In this document: in pieces, positions 10,719 to 20,150 of the stretch
Layout of the letters: every line of letters begins with the position of its first letter
Numbering within the stretch: the stretch's first letter is position 1
Assembly (NCBI GenBank): GCA_015039365.1
Contig: WION01000133.1
Span: 62,001 to 126,000 of the forward strand
DNA from: Amanita rubescens
Lineage: Eukaryota > Basidiomycota > Agaricomycetes > Agaricales > Amanitaceae
Length of the DNA stretch: 64,000 nucleotides
Direction of reading: 5' to 3'
The notes under the pieces: model-generated
What the model was told of the DNA's origin: nothing
What the model saw: the letters and a program-made list of their open reading frames with translations, nothing else
Databases searched by the model: none
Program-made: the position numbers and the translations under genes

Positions 10719-11511
10719 GTAAGCCACCGAATAATGGAGAAGAAATCGATGTGTGGGGAATGACTAGGAATGGTTTACTTACATAAATAGTAAGTCCTAC
10801 CTTAGTCAGCCTTTCACCCTTTCTAAGTTACCTCTTTTTCAACTGGAGGTCCTTGTGCGACAGCGTGTTCACGAGTGGTTCGATGTAGACTGAGAAATCA
10901 ACTTGCCGTAATGGCATGATCATTATGAGCCCAGATCGAAATGCGCCACTACGACCGATCACCATCGGGGATTCCGGTCCGTTACACCTGGATCAGCATC
11001 ACCTCTCAATATTCAATACCAGCACCGCGGGAGCGCAGGTTGTGTGCGTGTTCAACGGTCGGGGCGTCCAAATCACGGTTCACCGCGCGGACAGAACAGC
11101 ATATTCAAGCGCACGGTACTTATATGTTTCAAGCGCACGGTACTTATATGTACAATGATGGTAGAATATATACCCGGGAAAATGCTGTCTAATTTATTGC
11201 AGTTCAAGCGCGGCTTAAAGAAAAAGTCGCAGAAAATATCTAGTACGTTATATGAATTGTGAAGATTTAAACACAGTCGATAATCCGACAGCCAGCGACG
11301 CCGCCGACGCAATTCACCGACTCGGAGAATGATGGTGTGATATCGCGTGTTGGTCAGTACGGCGCGAACGTCACGGATAGTTCATTATGTGATTTACTTG
11401 ATTTTTCGCCCATGCCCTTTAAAACCTCAAATCGCCGGCATACAAGCCCTTGAGTGAGTGGACCACTTCGGTGGGGGTCGGCGATGAAAGCTGTTACCAT
11501 TTTGGTGGGAG
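10719..11511. other. Intergenic spacer inside the inverted repeat
   Basis: Runs from the start of the zinc-finger gene to the inner edge of the right arm. It holds the promoter of the zinc-finger gene and a small direct repeat at 11104-11151. No coding sequence was recognised. Confidence 0.5.
11104..11151. repeat. 24-base perfect direct repeat, two copies
   Basis: Two adjacent identical units (11104-11127, 11128-11151) containing 'CAAGCGCACGGTACTTATAT'. They sit in non-coding DNA between the zinc-finger gene and the right arm; their identity indicates a recent duplication. Confidence 0.85.
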
Positions 11512-11782
11512 TCACACCATGTAACCGCCGCGGCGATCGCCTCACGCTATGTTGGTCATAGTGAACATCAGAACGGGTGATTCACAATAGGTTTATAAGT
11601 ACTCTGATCTGGTTACATCAGATTACGGGAAAAAGACAACGAAATAGAAAAATGTTCTATGATAGTTTCTATCTCGTATACAAGTACTCTGATCCGGTTA
11701 CATCAGACAGACTACGGGAAAAGGAACAATGAAATAGAAAAATGTTCTATGATACGACGCAACCATTCGATCCAGTACTTTA

Positions 11783-12193
11783 CTAGTTCTTGCAGGAGTC
11801 GTTGAGGCCAAGGTCGCAAGTCTTTCCACCTTGTTGGCAGGAATAGAGGTGGCCAGCAAGACAATTAGTTGGGGCTACCCGCACTACCGCAGAAATTGCC
11901 TGGTGATCCGCTGCACGTGCAAGCAGACTGGACACATTGCTGCAATGGTATTAGAGCTCATATCATGGGCATGATTAATTGATTCTTACGTCTTGAGAGG
12001 TATTGGGCGTAGTGGTGCCAGTGTTCGGAGACTGGGCTGGAGTTTTGCCGGAGCCCGGATTCTGAGCTGGTACCCCAGCGGCGGCAACGACACCGACGAG
12101 GGCAAGGGCAATGATGCTACCAAACGCAGTGAACTGCACAAACGCATGAGTTGACCGCGGTCATGAAGTTTACAGTGAAAACTGTACCTTCAT
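11783..12193 (-). pseudogene. Disrupted inverted copy of the secreted eight-cysteine gene
   Basis: Same three-exon plan as the left-arm gene: ATG AAG at 12193-12188, exon 2 at 12133-11990, exon 3 at 11939-11783, all splice sites kept. Exon 2 is nine bases shorter because it has one TPN unit instead of two. In exon 3 an extra T turns CCC AAC AAT into CCC AAC TAA, so translation stops about 74 residues in, after four of the eight cysteines. If expressed, it would give a short secreted peptide lacking half of the disulphide-forming domain. Calling it a pseudogene is the simplest reading; an assembly error of one base would restore the frame. Confidence 0.8.
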
Positions 12194-12322
12194 TGTTATG
12201 TAGAGAAGAAGAGGTTGAGAACTCGAGTTCTAAGCTGAGGAAAGATGCTTTGATGAGGAATGTGGACAAAATCGTGGCCCCTTTATACCTTTCCGTCGAT
12301 GTTACACCTCCAAGCTATGTCG

Positions 12323-12497
12323 ACGAGGCCCCTCATGGACTCTTCGAAAACAAGAGAAAGAAACGGCATGTGCTGCGTCCGCAGCCCCAAGGTGGGACTA
12401 TGTTACTACGTCTACGAGGCCCCTCGCGGACTCTTCGAAAATAGAAGAAAAAAAACGGCATGTGCTGCGTCCGCAGTCCCAAGGAGGGACTACCACC
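12323..12497. repeat. Duplicated promoter segment upstream of the broken copy
   Basis: Two adjacent units of about 85-90 bases (12323-12412 and 12413-12497) share 'CGAGGCCCCTC', 'GGACTCTTCGAAAA' and 'ACGGCATGTGCTGCGTCCGC'. The left arm has this segment once (about 6335-6412). It lies upstream of the disrupted secreted-protein gene. Confidence 0.8.
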
Positions 12498-13207
12498 ACT
12501 GTTAAGCGTTAGAGAATCTGCCCGTCACGATAAAACTGGTAATGCGTGGAGTCCGGAGGTTTGAAACTTCGTTAACATATGGTATTCGGTACCGTATACA
12601 TTACAGATTTTCGGGACATTGTGGTAATTCGTACGGTAGAAGGCATAGCGTCGTGTGAGTGGGCACTATGTTTGGCGAGTGCTGCCAAGACGTTTTCGGC
12701 ATCGAGTCACCGCTCCTTGCTTCTTGTGGGCTATGAGCCACTTTTCGGACAAGTCGAAGGATATGAAATTTCTTGTGATTCTTCCCAGATCGTTGGACGT
12801 GGTCACTCGCTATCGCCAGGAGTGGCAAAAATCATTGATCACTACCGCACCCTCCATGTTCCGGGGCCAAGCACCGGACTGTTCAATGTAGCAGACATCG
12901 TTCTGCATAGAAACGAACGATCCCCATCGAGTCTACCTGTTGCGCCCAAACTGTCAGAAGAAAATACCCTGAACGGCTTTTGTTAGATGCTTGAGTCCAT
13001 GTGATGTTACACTTACCTTAGGTAAAGCCCTTTTGTGCAACCATCGCGTTGCTAAGTGCGTTAGCTGAGTGAGGTGGCTATGTTAGGAATTATTACATAA
13101 TCATCGGAACCGAGGCTCTGCGATTCGTTTTCCAAACACCCATATACCCAACTAGTATGTTCCTTCTCTGGGGTGCGCTCCTTGACTGAACATCGATAGG
13201 CTTTACT

Positions 13208-13546
13208 ATGTCCAAAGTGAATGGGGTATTCAAAGGGTATGGCAACAACTTCCTCGGCACATTCAAGGGAGGGCCAATGGGGACGGTGAAAGTCACCGGT
13301 TCATTCAGTCAATCTCTCCCACAATTCACTATTTCTCCAGCTTCTGTCACGTATAACAATATGACGGATCTTGAGGGGTCTTATGAGATTGCAATCAAAT
13401 CCCATTCTTTCGTAGGGACAACCAGTATCGACATCATGTTTCAAGAGGGAGATACCAAATTACACCTTACTGGTACTTTGAGCAATGCCATCCCCGAGAA
13501 ATCCGTTGTTTCTGGAGAAAGTATATGGGTCCCGGTCTTAATCTGA
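13208..13546 (+). CDS. Hypothetical 112-residue protein
   Basis: A single open frame starting at ATG 13208. The composition is rich in Gly, Ser, Thr and alternating hydrophobic residues ('FKGYGNNFLGTFKGG', 'GTVKVTGSF', 'TSIDIMFQEGDTKLHLTG'), which suggests an all-beta fold. There is no signal peptide and no cysteine. I do not recognise the family. Its protein-like character, compared with surrounding noise, is the only support; no neighbour gives a clue. Confidence 0.5.
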   Translation: MSKVNGVFKGYGNNFLGTFKGGPMGTVKVTGSFSQSLPQFTISPASVTYNNMTDLEGSYEIAIKSHSFVGTTSIDIMFQEGDTKLHLTGTLSNAIPEKSVVSGESIWVPVLI

Positions 13547-15312
13547 ATGCTGCGGAGAAACAGTCAGTTTGCTTCATGGTTGAATCTTCCTTAAGTCGAT
13601 CTGATCTATGTGCCAGTCGGACGCGGCTGAAGGATTTCGCAGATGGATTTGTCAGAGGTGATGATACAATCTAATCATCATCTATATGGTTTTAGTATGT
13701 TGGACAATACCGAATTTAACTCTTACTGTTACCTCCGATAGCGAACTGATTTTTCAGTTTCAAAGGCTTAATCATGATCAAATGCGGTACATCTACCACT
13801 GTCAACCTGACTTATGGATCACGAAACATACGAGCTTACTATCCTACTTGTAACCAAGCCTTTTCTCAATCTGTCGTCGTGTCAATCGTTTCCGCTCAGG
13901 ACAGTCCAGAGCACCTACTAGTAACTAGAGGTCCAGGATCTCGCAAGCCTAAATTCTAATGACAAACGCCGGCGAAATATATTGCTTTACAGGCAGCTGA
14001 AAAAAACAAAGTAGGGATAGTGGTGGCAAATGACGGTTGAACTTTCAAGTTGAAAATTCGACCAACTGAAGGGGAGCGCGAGTGATGTGGCTGTGTGATT
14101 ATTTGTACGAGTTTTTGTAGTCCGTTGTATTCAAGGCAACTTCTTGGCGGGAGCAACCGATGTTTCGCTACGCACAAGGGCTGATGAATGCTACGCGACG
14201 TGCAGCTACAGTATCCGCACCTGGCCCGTCAACGCTAGTGAGAAGTAAAAGCAAATTCTGGCATTCAACAAGCTCAAGATAAATCTTTGTGAATACCATG
14301 GCGAAGAATTGCGATTGGGAGGATTGTTAATAGAGGTATCTACCATAAATATTTCCAACTCACCCACGGTTAACTTGCTTGCAAGGCTTCAGCCTTCAAT
14401 TTGTTGCGAAGCTCTTCCTCATTAATTTTGGCATGAAACGTCGTTTCGTACTACATGCCCAGCGGCGGCCTGGAGACAGACCTCTTGCCGAAGGGTTCAA
14501 TGTGATATAGCCCGTGAACGAGCGACCCAATTATAACCAAACTTTTCTGTAACTTACAACTCTCAATCTAGCGTACAACATTTTACCTGGCGCCTTACAA
14601 GACATGAAAACATTTCCAACATGTTAATCCTGGTATTTTTGGTGGATGTTTGTCATGGCGTATGCGTGAATGATTTCGTGTTCATCGATGCTGTGTTTGG
14701 GAAAGGCAAGGGGCCAAGGGGTTAATTCGATTGCAAGCAACTTCATGATTGATTGGGGTCGTGAGTCAGTGACTTTGCCGGTCGCGATCGATACTAATAC
14801 GAGCTAATATTAGGCAAACTCATGTTACCATTGTACATAGCGGTTGTAGCGGGGCCCTCGGTCATGTTGTAACCAAGTATAACTTCTTGCTCCGCCATTT
14901 ACTGTATACGAAGTTGATTCATTTGCAGTCCTCTCACGTCTATTTCCGTGTTCAAGTTTCCCTCGGTATCGACGACGGCTGCTACTTCGGAGACTGCAAC
15001 AAATTTATGCGATAATTCACGGATCTTGGTAATTATGGCAACTCGGTAATTGGTAGCCGTCGCGAATTACTGAAGCCTACCGTGAACCATCATGCAACGA
15101 GCCTTTTTTTTTTTCAAGGCCAATGTGGTCATGATCGAGGTTGTCGAACGGCACGTGCTGCGCAAAAAGACGTATAAATGCGTGTTCGATTTCCCCATAC
15201 CCCAGAGCCGGTCTCTTTCTTTTCTACAAGCCTTTGTCTATCTGTGCGTAATCCAGCTTCCATGGCGCATACATCCTCAACTAACCGGCACTGGGCATCA
15301 AGCGCATCAATC
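13547..15312. other. Non-coding stretch
   Basis: About 1.8 kb with only short, featureless open frames. There is a long T run at about 15106-15115, and 'CGTATAAATG' at about 15170 could serve as a TATA box for the next gene. Nothing else was recognised. Confidence 0.45.
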
Positions 15313-15749
15313 ATGTTGTTCTTACGCACGATGCTTTTGTTCTTATTTACTTCTGTGGCCGTAGTTCATGGTCTTCCCCTCCCAGGGGGAAAAACGGGAG
15401 GCTCTTCTGTAAGCGGAATTTAAACCAAGTTTATATCTTTCACTCATTTCATGCAAAGGATTCGGACGCCACAGTGAGCGTACCCGACATGAACGGCGGA
15501 GTGACAATGGTTGGTGTCCATAATTTGAGGATCTTCCGAGTGTTTCATATGTATCGGCAAACTTTATAGTTTCACCGTCGTCCTAGCCAGGCTGGAACAA
15601 AACCACCCACGCAAAATAAAAAAGGAGGAACCAACAATCAATCAGGGACTGCCGGGAGCCAGTCAGGGAAGACTCCCTCCGCCGCCGGACAAGGGAACGA
15701 GTCGGATCACCCACCTCTGCATAAACTACCCTTTTATATGGCTCATTAG
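15313..15749 (+). CDS. Small secreted low-complexity protein
   Basis: Proposed exons 15313-15408, 15459-15509 and 15591-15749 join in phase 0 to about 101 residues. The start gives a clear signal peptide ('MLFLRTMLLFLFTSVAVVHG'). The rest is short, without cysteines, and rich in Gly, Ser, Thr, Pro, Gln and Lys ('GGTNNQSGTAGSQSGKTPS'). The second intron has a weak donor (GTTGGT), and a different splice choice would give another open C-terminus, so the last exon is the least certain part. It would be exported; function is unknown. The N-terminal arrangement (signal then 'LPLPGG') recalls the gene at 25.1 kb, but I see no homology beyond that. Confidence 0.45.
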
Positions 15750-15944
15750 CGATATTATACCAGACTCGCATTAGCGCGGTCCGTCATTTAACATTTGGAG
15801 TTAAAACAGGATTGGGGTTAATAAGAGAAAAATAGAAAAATATTAGTTCCATTTTCTTGTCCGATTTCGCTGGGTGTCGCATTGAATATGTGTATTCATC
15901 GAAGACAACGTGAAGGTTGGTACCATTATGACTGTCAGCCTTTG

Positions 15945-16470
15945 TCGACCCAGGCCCTTGTTCGCGCAGTATGATCAACATCACGCCGTCATCGCCATTC
16001 CGCGTGATCCTATTATGTTGATTTCCATCCTAGACAAGGATTGCATAAATGTCATTAGAAAGATGTTATTCCTTTGGGTATCGAGAACAGCTTTGTAGTC
16101 AATCATTAATCAGTGATGGAAACACCGCGGGGTAATTGGGAAAGTAACAATCGCCCTTGCAGCGCTCTATCTAATCATTAGCTCTGGATTTGTATTCTAA
16201 TCCAATAGTTACCTCTTTGCTCTAGGTGTGGGTGGTGGGTTGCGAAAGGAGCGGGCAGCCATTAGTGGTTGGGATAATAACAGCATGAGGATATACCGAA
16301 GAAGGTTTGATTCTTGGCATTTGGTGCACTCTCGACATCACGTCCTCATCGCCATCCCGTGCGTTCCTATCTCGTTCCCTTCCTTCCTAGACAAACGGTG
16401 TATAAGTATCATCAGAAATTCATTATTCCTGTGGGTGTTTACGTGCGTGATGGTATCGCCACTGATGCCC
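15945..16470. repeat. Two copies of a dispersed degenerate repeat
   Basis: Copy A (about 15945-16095) and copy B (about 16095-16470) share 'CATCACGTCCTCATCGCCAT'-like sequence followed by a 'CTAGACAA' segment and 'TTATTCCT'. A third copy is at about 19815-20150. Copies B and the third also match upstream ('TCTAATCCAATA' and 'GTCAATCA.TAAT.AGTGATG'). No coding potential or terminal inverted repeat was seen. Confidence 0.65.
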
Positions 16471-18587
16471 CGCCGCCTACACTTCATAGCGTCTATGGTC
16501 CCTTAAAAAGGAAGGTTCATTATTTTAGATGACGAACGAAAGATTCGGCGAGGTTATGAATACCTCGCTTAATGGTGACATCAGACGTACACCAGTGTAG
16601 TCGAGAATTCAATCGAGAATTACTTGGGGGCAAACATAGTAGGATGGCTAGAAGGCTTGTTAACGGGCATTCTGTGTGAAAGATGCACATCGAATAAGCT
16701 TAGCGCACATAAATGTGAAACACGTGTTTAAAGTTTCATTGTTCATCGACACACACGGAAAACTCAAAGGCACGACATCCCGGACCAGTAGTAGTCCTGT
16801 AAAGGCAATGCTGAATTAGATGAATTGCGGCGCCTCCATTTGTGATTAGGTTCGAGGACTGTAAATAATACCGTACGAATCGTGCACTAATATAGGCTAG
16901 TCTTTACTTGGAAATGCTGATTGGAATCGAATCTAACGTTTGGCGTTCCCCAATCCAGAGAGAACCATATGTTCCGTAAAGCTCTTTGTCTCCCGTCATA
17001 CAGCTGTTTTGGAGTTGAGCAAGACCTATCTTATATCGAATTCAGATACTAAACTTCGTATTCAGAGAAAAGATGCGCACCATGTTTTTCTCAGAACGCT
17101 TGGAATAGAAGTTCCATTCCGAGTATCCAAACGTTCATTCTGCCCCTCCCAGTCAAGAACTCGATAGAAGCTTTCACGAGGTGATCAGTCGTACGCAGAT
17201 GACACGCGAGGATCAATGTACCATACAAGAATTGAAGTTTATGAGAACGGGTGTCCGAGTCCATAGATTGCCCGGTCCACCCATATTGCGACATATCAAG
17301 CAGACACATGGCTTCCGTACTGTCTATCGGGCAAGTTGTGTCCACATATACTGTCGTAAAACCGGATTTAATACAAGTAAAAGCTGGTCAAAACATAGAA
17401 GACGACATACGTATCCATTGTGAGTACCAGCTGCGTCAACTTGAAGTTATACCTCCAATGACCTGACACAGACAGAGAGTGCTGAACATTGGCCGTACCA
17501 CAAAAGCGAACGTTGGACACGGTTCTGCTTGGACACGTTGATCCTGTGTATGGGAGAGCCAACGGTAGGTCGCGTAGAGCTACGTGCTGCACGAGGGAGA
17601 CGGTAAGCGGACTGAGTGTGAGAAGATACTAAGATACACGCACCTTTGCCTCGTCGAAATGATACGTTGGGATGCAGTGGCCCGACGTGCGGCAGCCAGC
17701 AGCTGCAGGGGTGTTGATGGTATTGAGAGCTGGGGGCGATTCATCTAGGGCGGTTTGGAGTGTTCACTTGTATCGTTTGAAGTACAGAGGGTTGGATCAT
17801 CCGAATCTGGGTTAGGGAAGATCCGTAAACGGCTCAATAAGGCGTCTCAAATTCAAACCTCCTGGGCACTTCGATTTGAGACGGATATTGCACCATTCGT
17901 TGATTGTTGTCCTCGGTGTGTGTGGCTTTGTTTGGCTCAGCGTAGCCAGCAGTCATTATGCAAGTCATTTACCGCATCAAATCGTTGCCGAACCGCAAGT
18001 TCAAACCGGGAACTTCAGAAATTGAGGCAATGACAACAGTACGACTAAAACGGACGTTGTTGGCAGACGAGAGCCATTCGTTCTTGTTCTCGCGCCGTCA
18101 TCGACAGGGACCGGGTTCGACGCGTCAGATCCGCTAGCATCGTTGGCAACTCTTCCTACCACAACGTTCCTCACCTGTCACGCGCTTTCCCCTTAAGTCG
18201 GCGGGGCTATATAGTAATATACTTTACTGGACGAAATAACATACCGCAAGTGCTTTGGTAAGTCTCGATCCTTGTCGACGCGCTCGCCAATGCGCAACTC
18301 TGTTCGCTTGTTCAATTACCCACCGATCATAACTCAGGCAAGACGCCAGATACATTTATTTGCCGTTTGGCGATGTATTTGCCTACATAGACGCATGTCT
18401 ACTAATAAGAAGGCGAAAGACAATATTTACCTACATAGATGCGCATCTACTAATGGGAAGGCGAAAGACAACAGGTCTCAATTGGAAGTCTACATATTCG
18501 GGTATGAATCTATACAACAACTTATTGAAAAACCCTGTACTTAGGATGAACGAAAATGAGTTCATACCACACACATAGGCGAACTTT
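16471..18587. other. Non-coding stretch with weak open frames
   Basis: The only protein-like hint is a minus-strand frame at 17091-17345, with no recognisable motif. A 48-base direct repeat lies at 18382-18472. Nothing here supports a gene call. Confidence 0.4.
18382..18472. repeat. Direct repeat of about 48 bases, two copies
   Basis: Units at 18382-18429 and 18430-18472 share 'CCTACATAGA', 'TCTACTAAT' and 'GAAGGCGAAAGACAA', with a few substitutions. Confidence 0.8.
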
Positions 18588-19774
18588 TAAAGCTCTTCTC
18601 GAGACAAGGCAACCATTTCAGAGTGGTGGCGAGGTGCAGCCGGAATGGCACGTTCAATGGTTGAGTCACCAATAAATGTGGGCGGTTCTAGTTCTGAGTT
18701 GGCCCTATTTGTGCCACCCGTATCAATATAAGATTAAAAGCAATTCCTGCAGTGCGATTGTTCTGCGTGCATGGGTGAGATACAGTCCCGGCGGCATTCA
18801 TTGATGACATACAATAGCGCTCGTTATGAAAACCCCGTTGTAGGAGTTGATAATCACTGTGCAAAAATTGGCGATACTCGTGAGGGTGTATAATAAACCC
18901 GATTCAGCAATAACACGAATTACAAAACGGGCAAAGCGTCGAGATAAACTATTTTTCCAGATTCGAAATGTAATAATAGCAGCTTTAATTTAACTTTGAA
19001 TTAATATCATCAAATGCATCGCGATCTATTCACTCACACGTTGCAAATATGTTTATGATAATGGTAGCGGCATAATAGGACCCCGGCATTGCATTACAAT
19101 CGTAAGGGCTGGTTGGTTCATTTCCGGTGATTGCAGTGATAATGCTCCAATATGTTAATGTGATAAGGCTTGAGATGTTGTACATCCATAAGAGGAGGAG
19201 AAGGATGGCGATTCGCCATGATCTATTGTAAACCGTCCAACAACGGAAGATCTGATACAAAGTCATGAGCACCCAGTGATTAACTTTGCACATTCACAAA
19301 CCAGGACACCATCAGTTATAATTGACGTCAACATTTCTATAAACATCTGGAGAGTTCAGCCCATCAATAATTCAATTCTTGGACTGCGTACATTGATGAT
19401 CTTGATATAAGCAGTGGCACTCTGAGTAACGTATAGCGCTCTTCGCAGACAGAGGCCGAGGGTTGTCACCGAGAAAGCAAAGAGGATGAGGGTAATGGTT
19501 AAGAATGGCCGATGAATGGGCTTGCGTAGGGTCCCGCCATCGTCTGAAAAGATGAGCCATCGTAAACACAGGAGAAACGAGGCGAAATATACACCCGTTA
19601 GAAGTGCTTGCAAGGTTATCCCAATGATCAATGCTTCAATGGGGATAACATGTTAAATACAATTTCAACATATAACTTGACCCAGATATTTATACCGTGA
19701 CTGGTCGAATTGTCAGCGAATGGAACGAAAATACAACCAATGATATTGGTCATGGCGGGCGAGCCGCTGGTCAT
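18588..19774 (-). pseudogene. Seven-helix membrane protein gene, C-terminus frameshifted
   Basis: At least six exons can be joined in frame from ATG 19774. They encode several hydrophobic helices: 'ALIIGITLQALLTGVYFASF', 'FLTITLILFAFSVTTLGLC', 'ITDGVLIFRCWTVYNRSWR', 'AAATIIINIF'-like sequence, and 'ESGLLYTLTSIANFCTVII'. The order helix pair, 'TDGVLIxRC.xVYNxSWR', then 'ESGLLYT', is characteristic of an integral membrane protein family that is multicopy in Agaricomycetes and has no known function. The last exon begins 'NNRTAGIAFNLILIRVAQ' and stops at 18688, while another frame continues with 'NSELEPPTFIGDSTIERAI' and 'HHSEMVALSREEL' to about 18588, typical of a family tail. A one-base indel near 18710 is the likely cause. 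It may still make a slightly shortened protein. Confidence 0.65.
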
Positions 19775-19814
19775 CAATGACTGCACAGGACTCTGTGATC
19801 ACAGTTGATCTGTC

Positions 19815-20150
19815 AATCAGTAATGAGTGATGAAGGCGCTGCGGGATAACCAGGAAGGTACTAATCACCTTGGAAGGCCCGATCTAAACATTAGCTATAG
19901 ATTCGTGTTCTAATCCAATACTCGCCTCTTTTGTTTAGAGTGGTTACGAAATGGATGGCGGGCGAAATGTGGCTGCAGTAGTAACCACACGAGAACAACC
20001 TGGAGAAGGTTTAATTCTCAGGCCCTGCCACGTTGGCGCAGTATCAACATCACGTCCTCATCGCCATTCCGCGTGTTCCTCATCAGAAAAATGTTATTCC
20101 TTTACTAGGTACTGACATCTCTATCGAGAACAGTTTTGTAGACGCCTTTT
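19815..20150. repeat. Third copy of the dispersed repeat
   Basis: Matches copy B at 16095-16470, with the shared 'TCTAATCCAATA' and 'ATCACGTCCTCATCGCCAT' landmarks in the same order. It lies directly upstream of the seven-helix protein gene (which runs the other way), so this copy covers that gene's promoter region. Confidence 0.65.

Larger units (their letters stand above)
11512..12775. repeat. Right arm of large inverted repeat
   Basis: Reverse complement of the left arm at 6045-7215. It is about 90 bases longer, mainly because a promoter segment is duplicated at 12323-12497. Small differences include a one-base insertion in the secreted-protein gene and a nine-base deletion in its linker. 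Outside both ends the two arms lose similarity. Confidence 0.85.

Noticed and set aside
12579..12986. 135-residue plus-strand open frame starting in the right arm, with a partly similar frame on the minus strand of the left arm (6005-6238)
   Set aside because: The two frames diverge by frameshifts after about 40 residues, and substitutions fall on all codon positions, so there is no sign of protein-level constraint.
18060..18200. Possible tRNA (a GGTTCGA-like B box)
   Set aside because: No matching A box or cloverleaf could be formed; no tRNA was found anywhere in the window.
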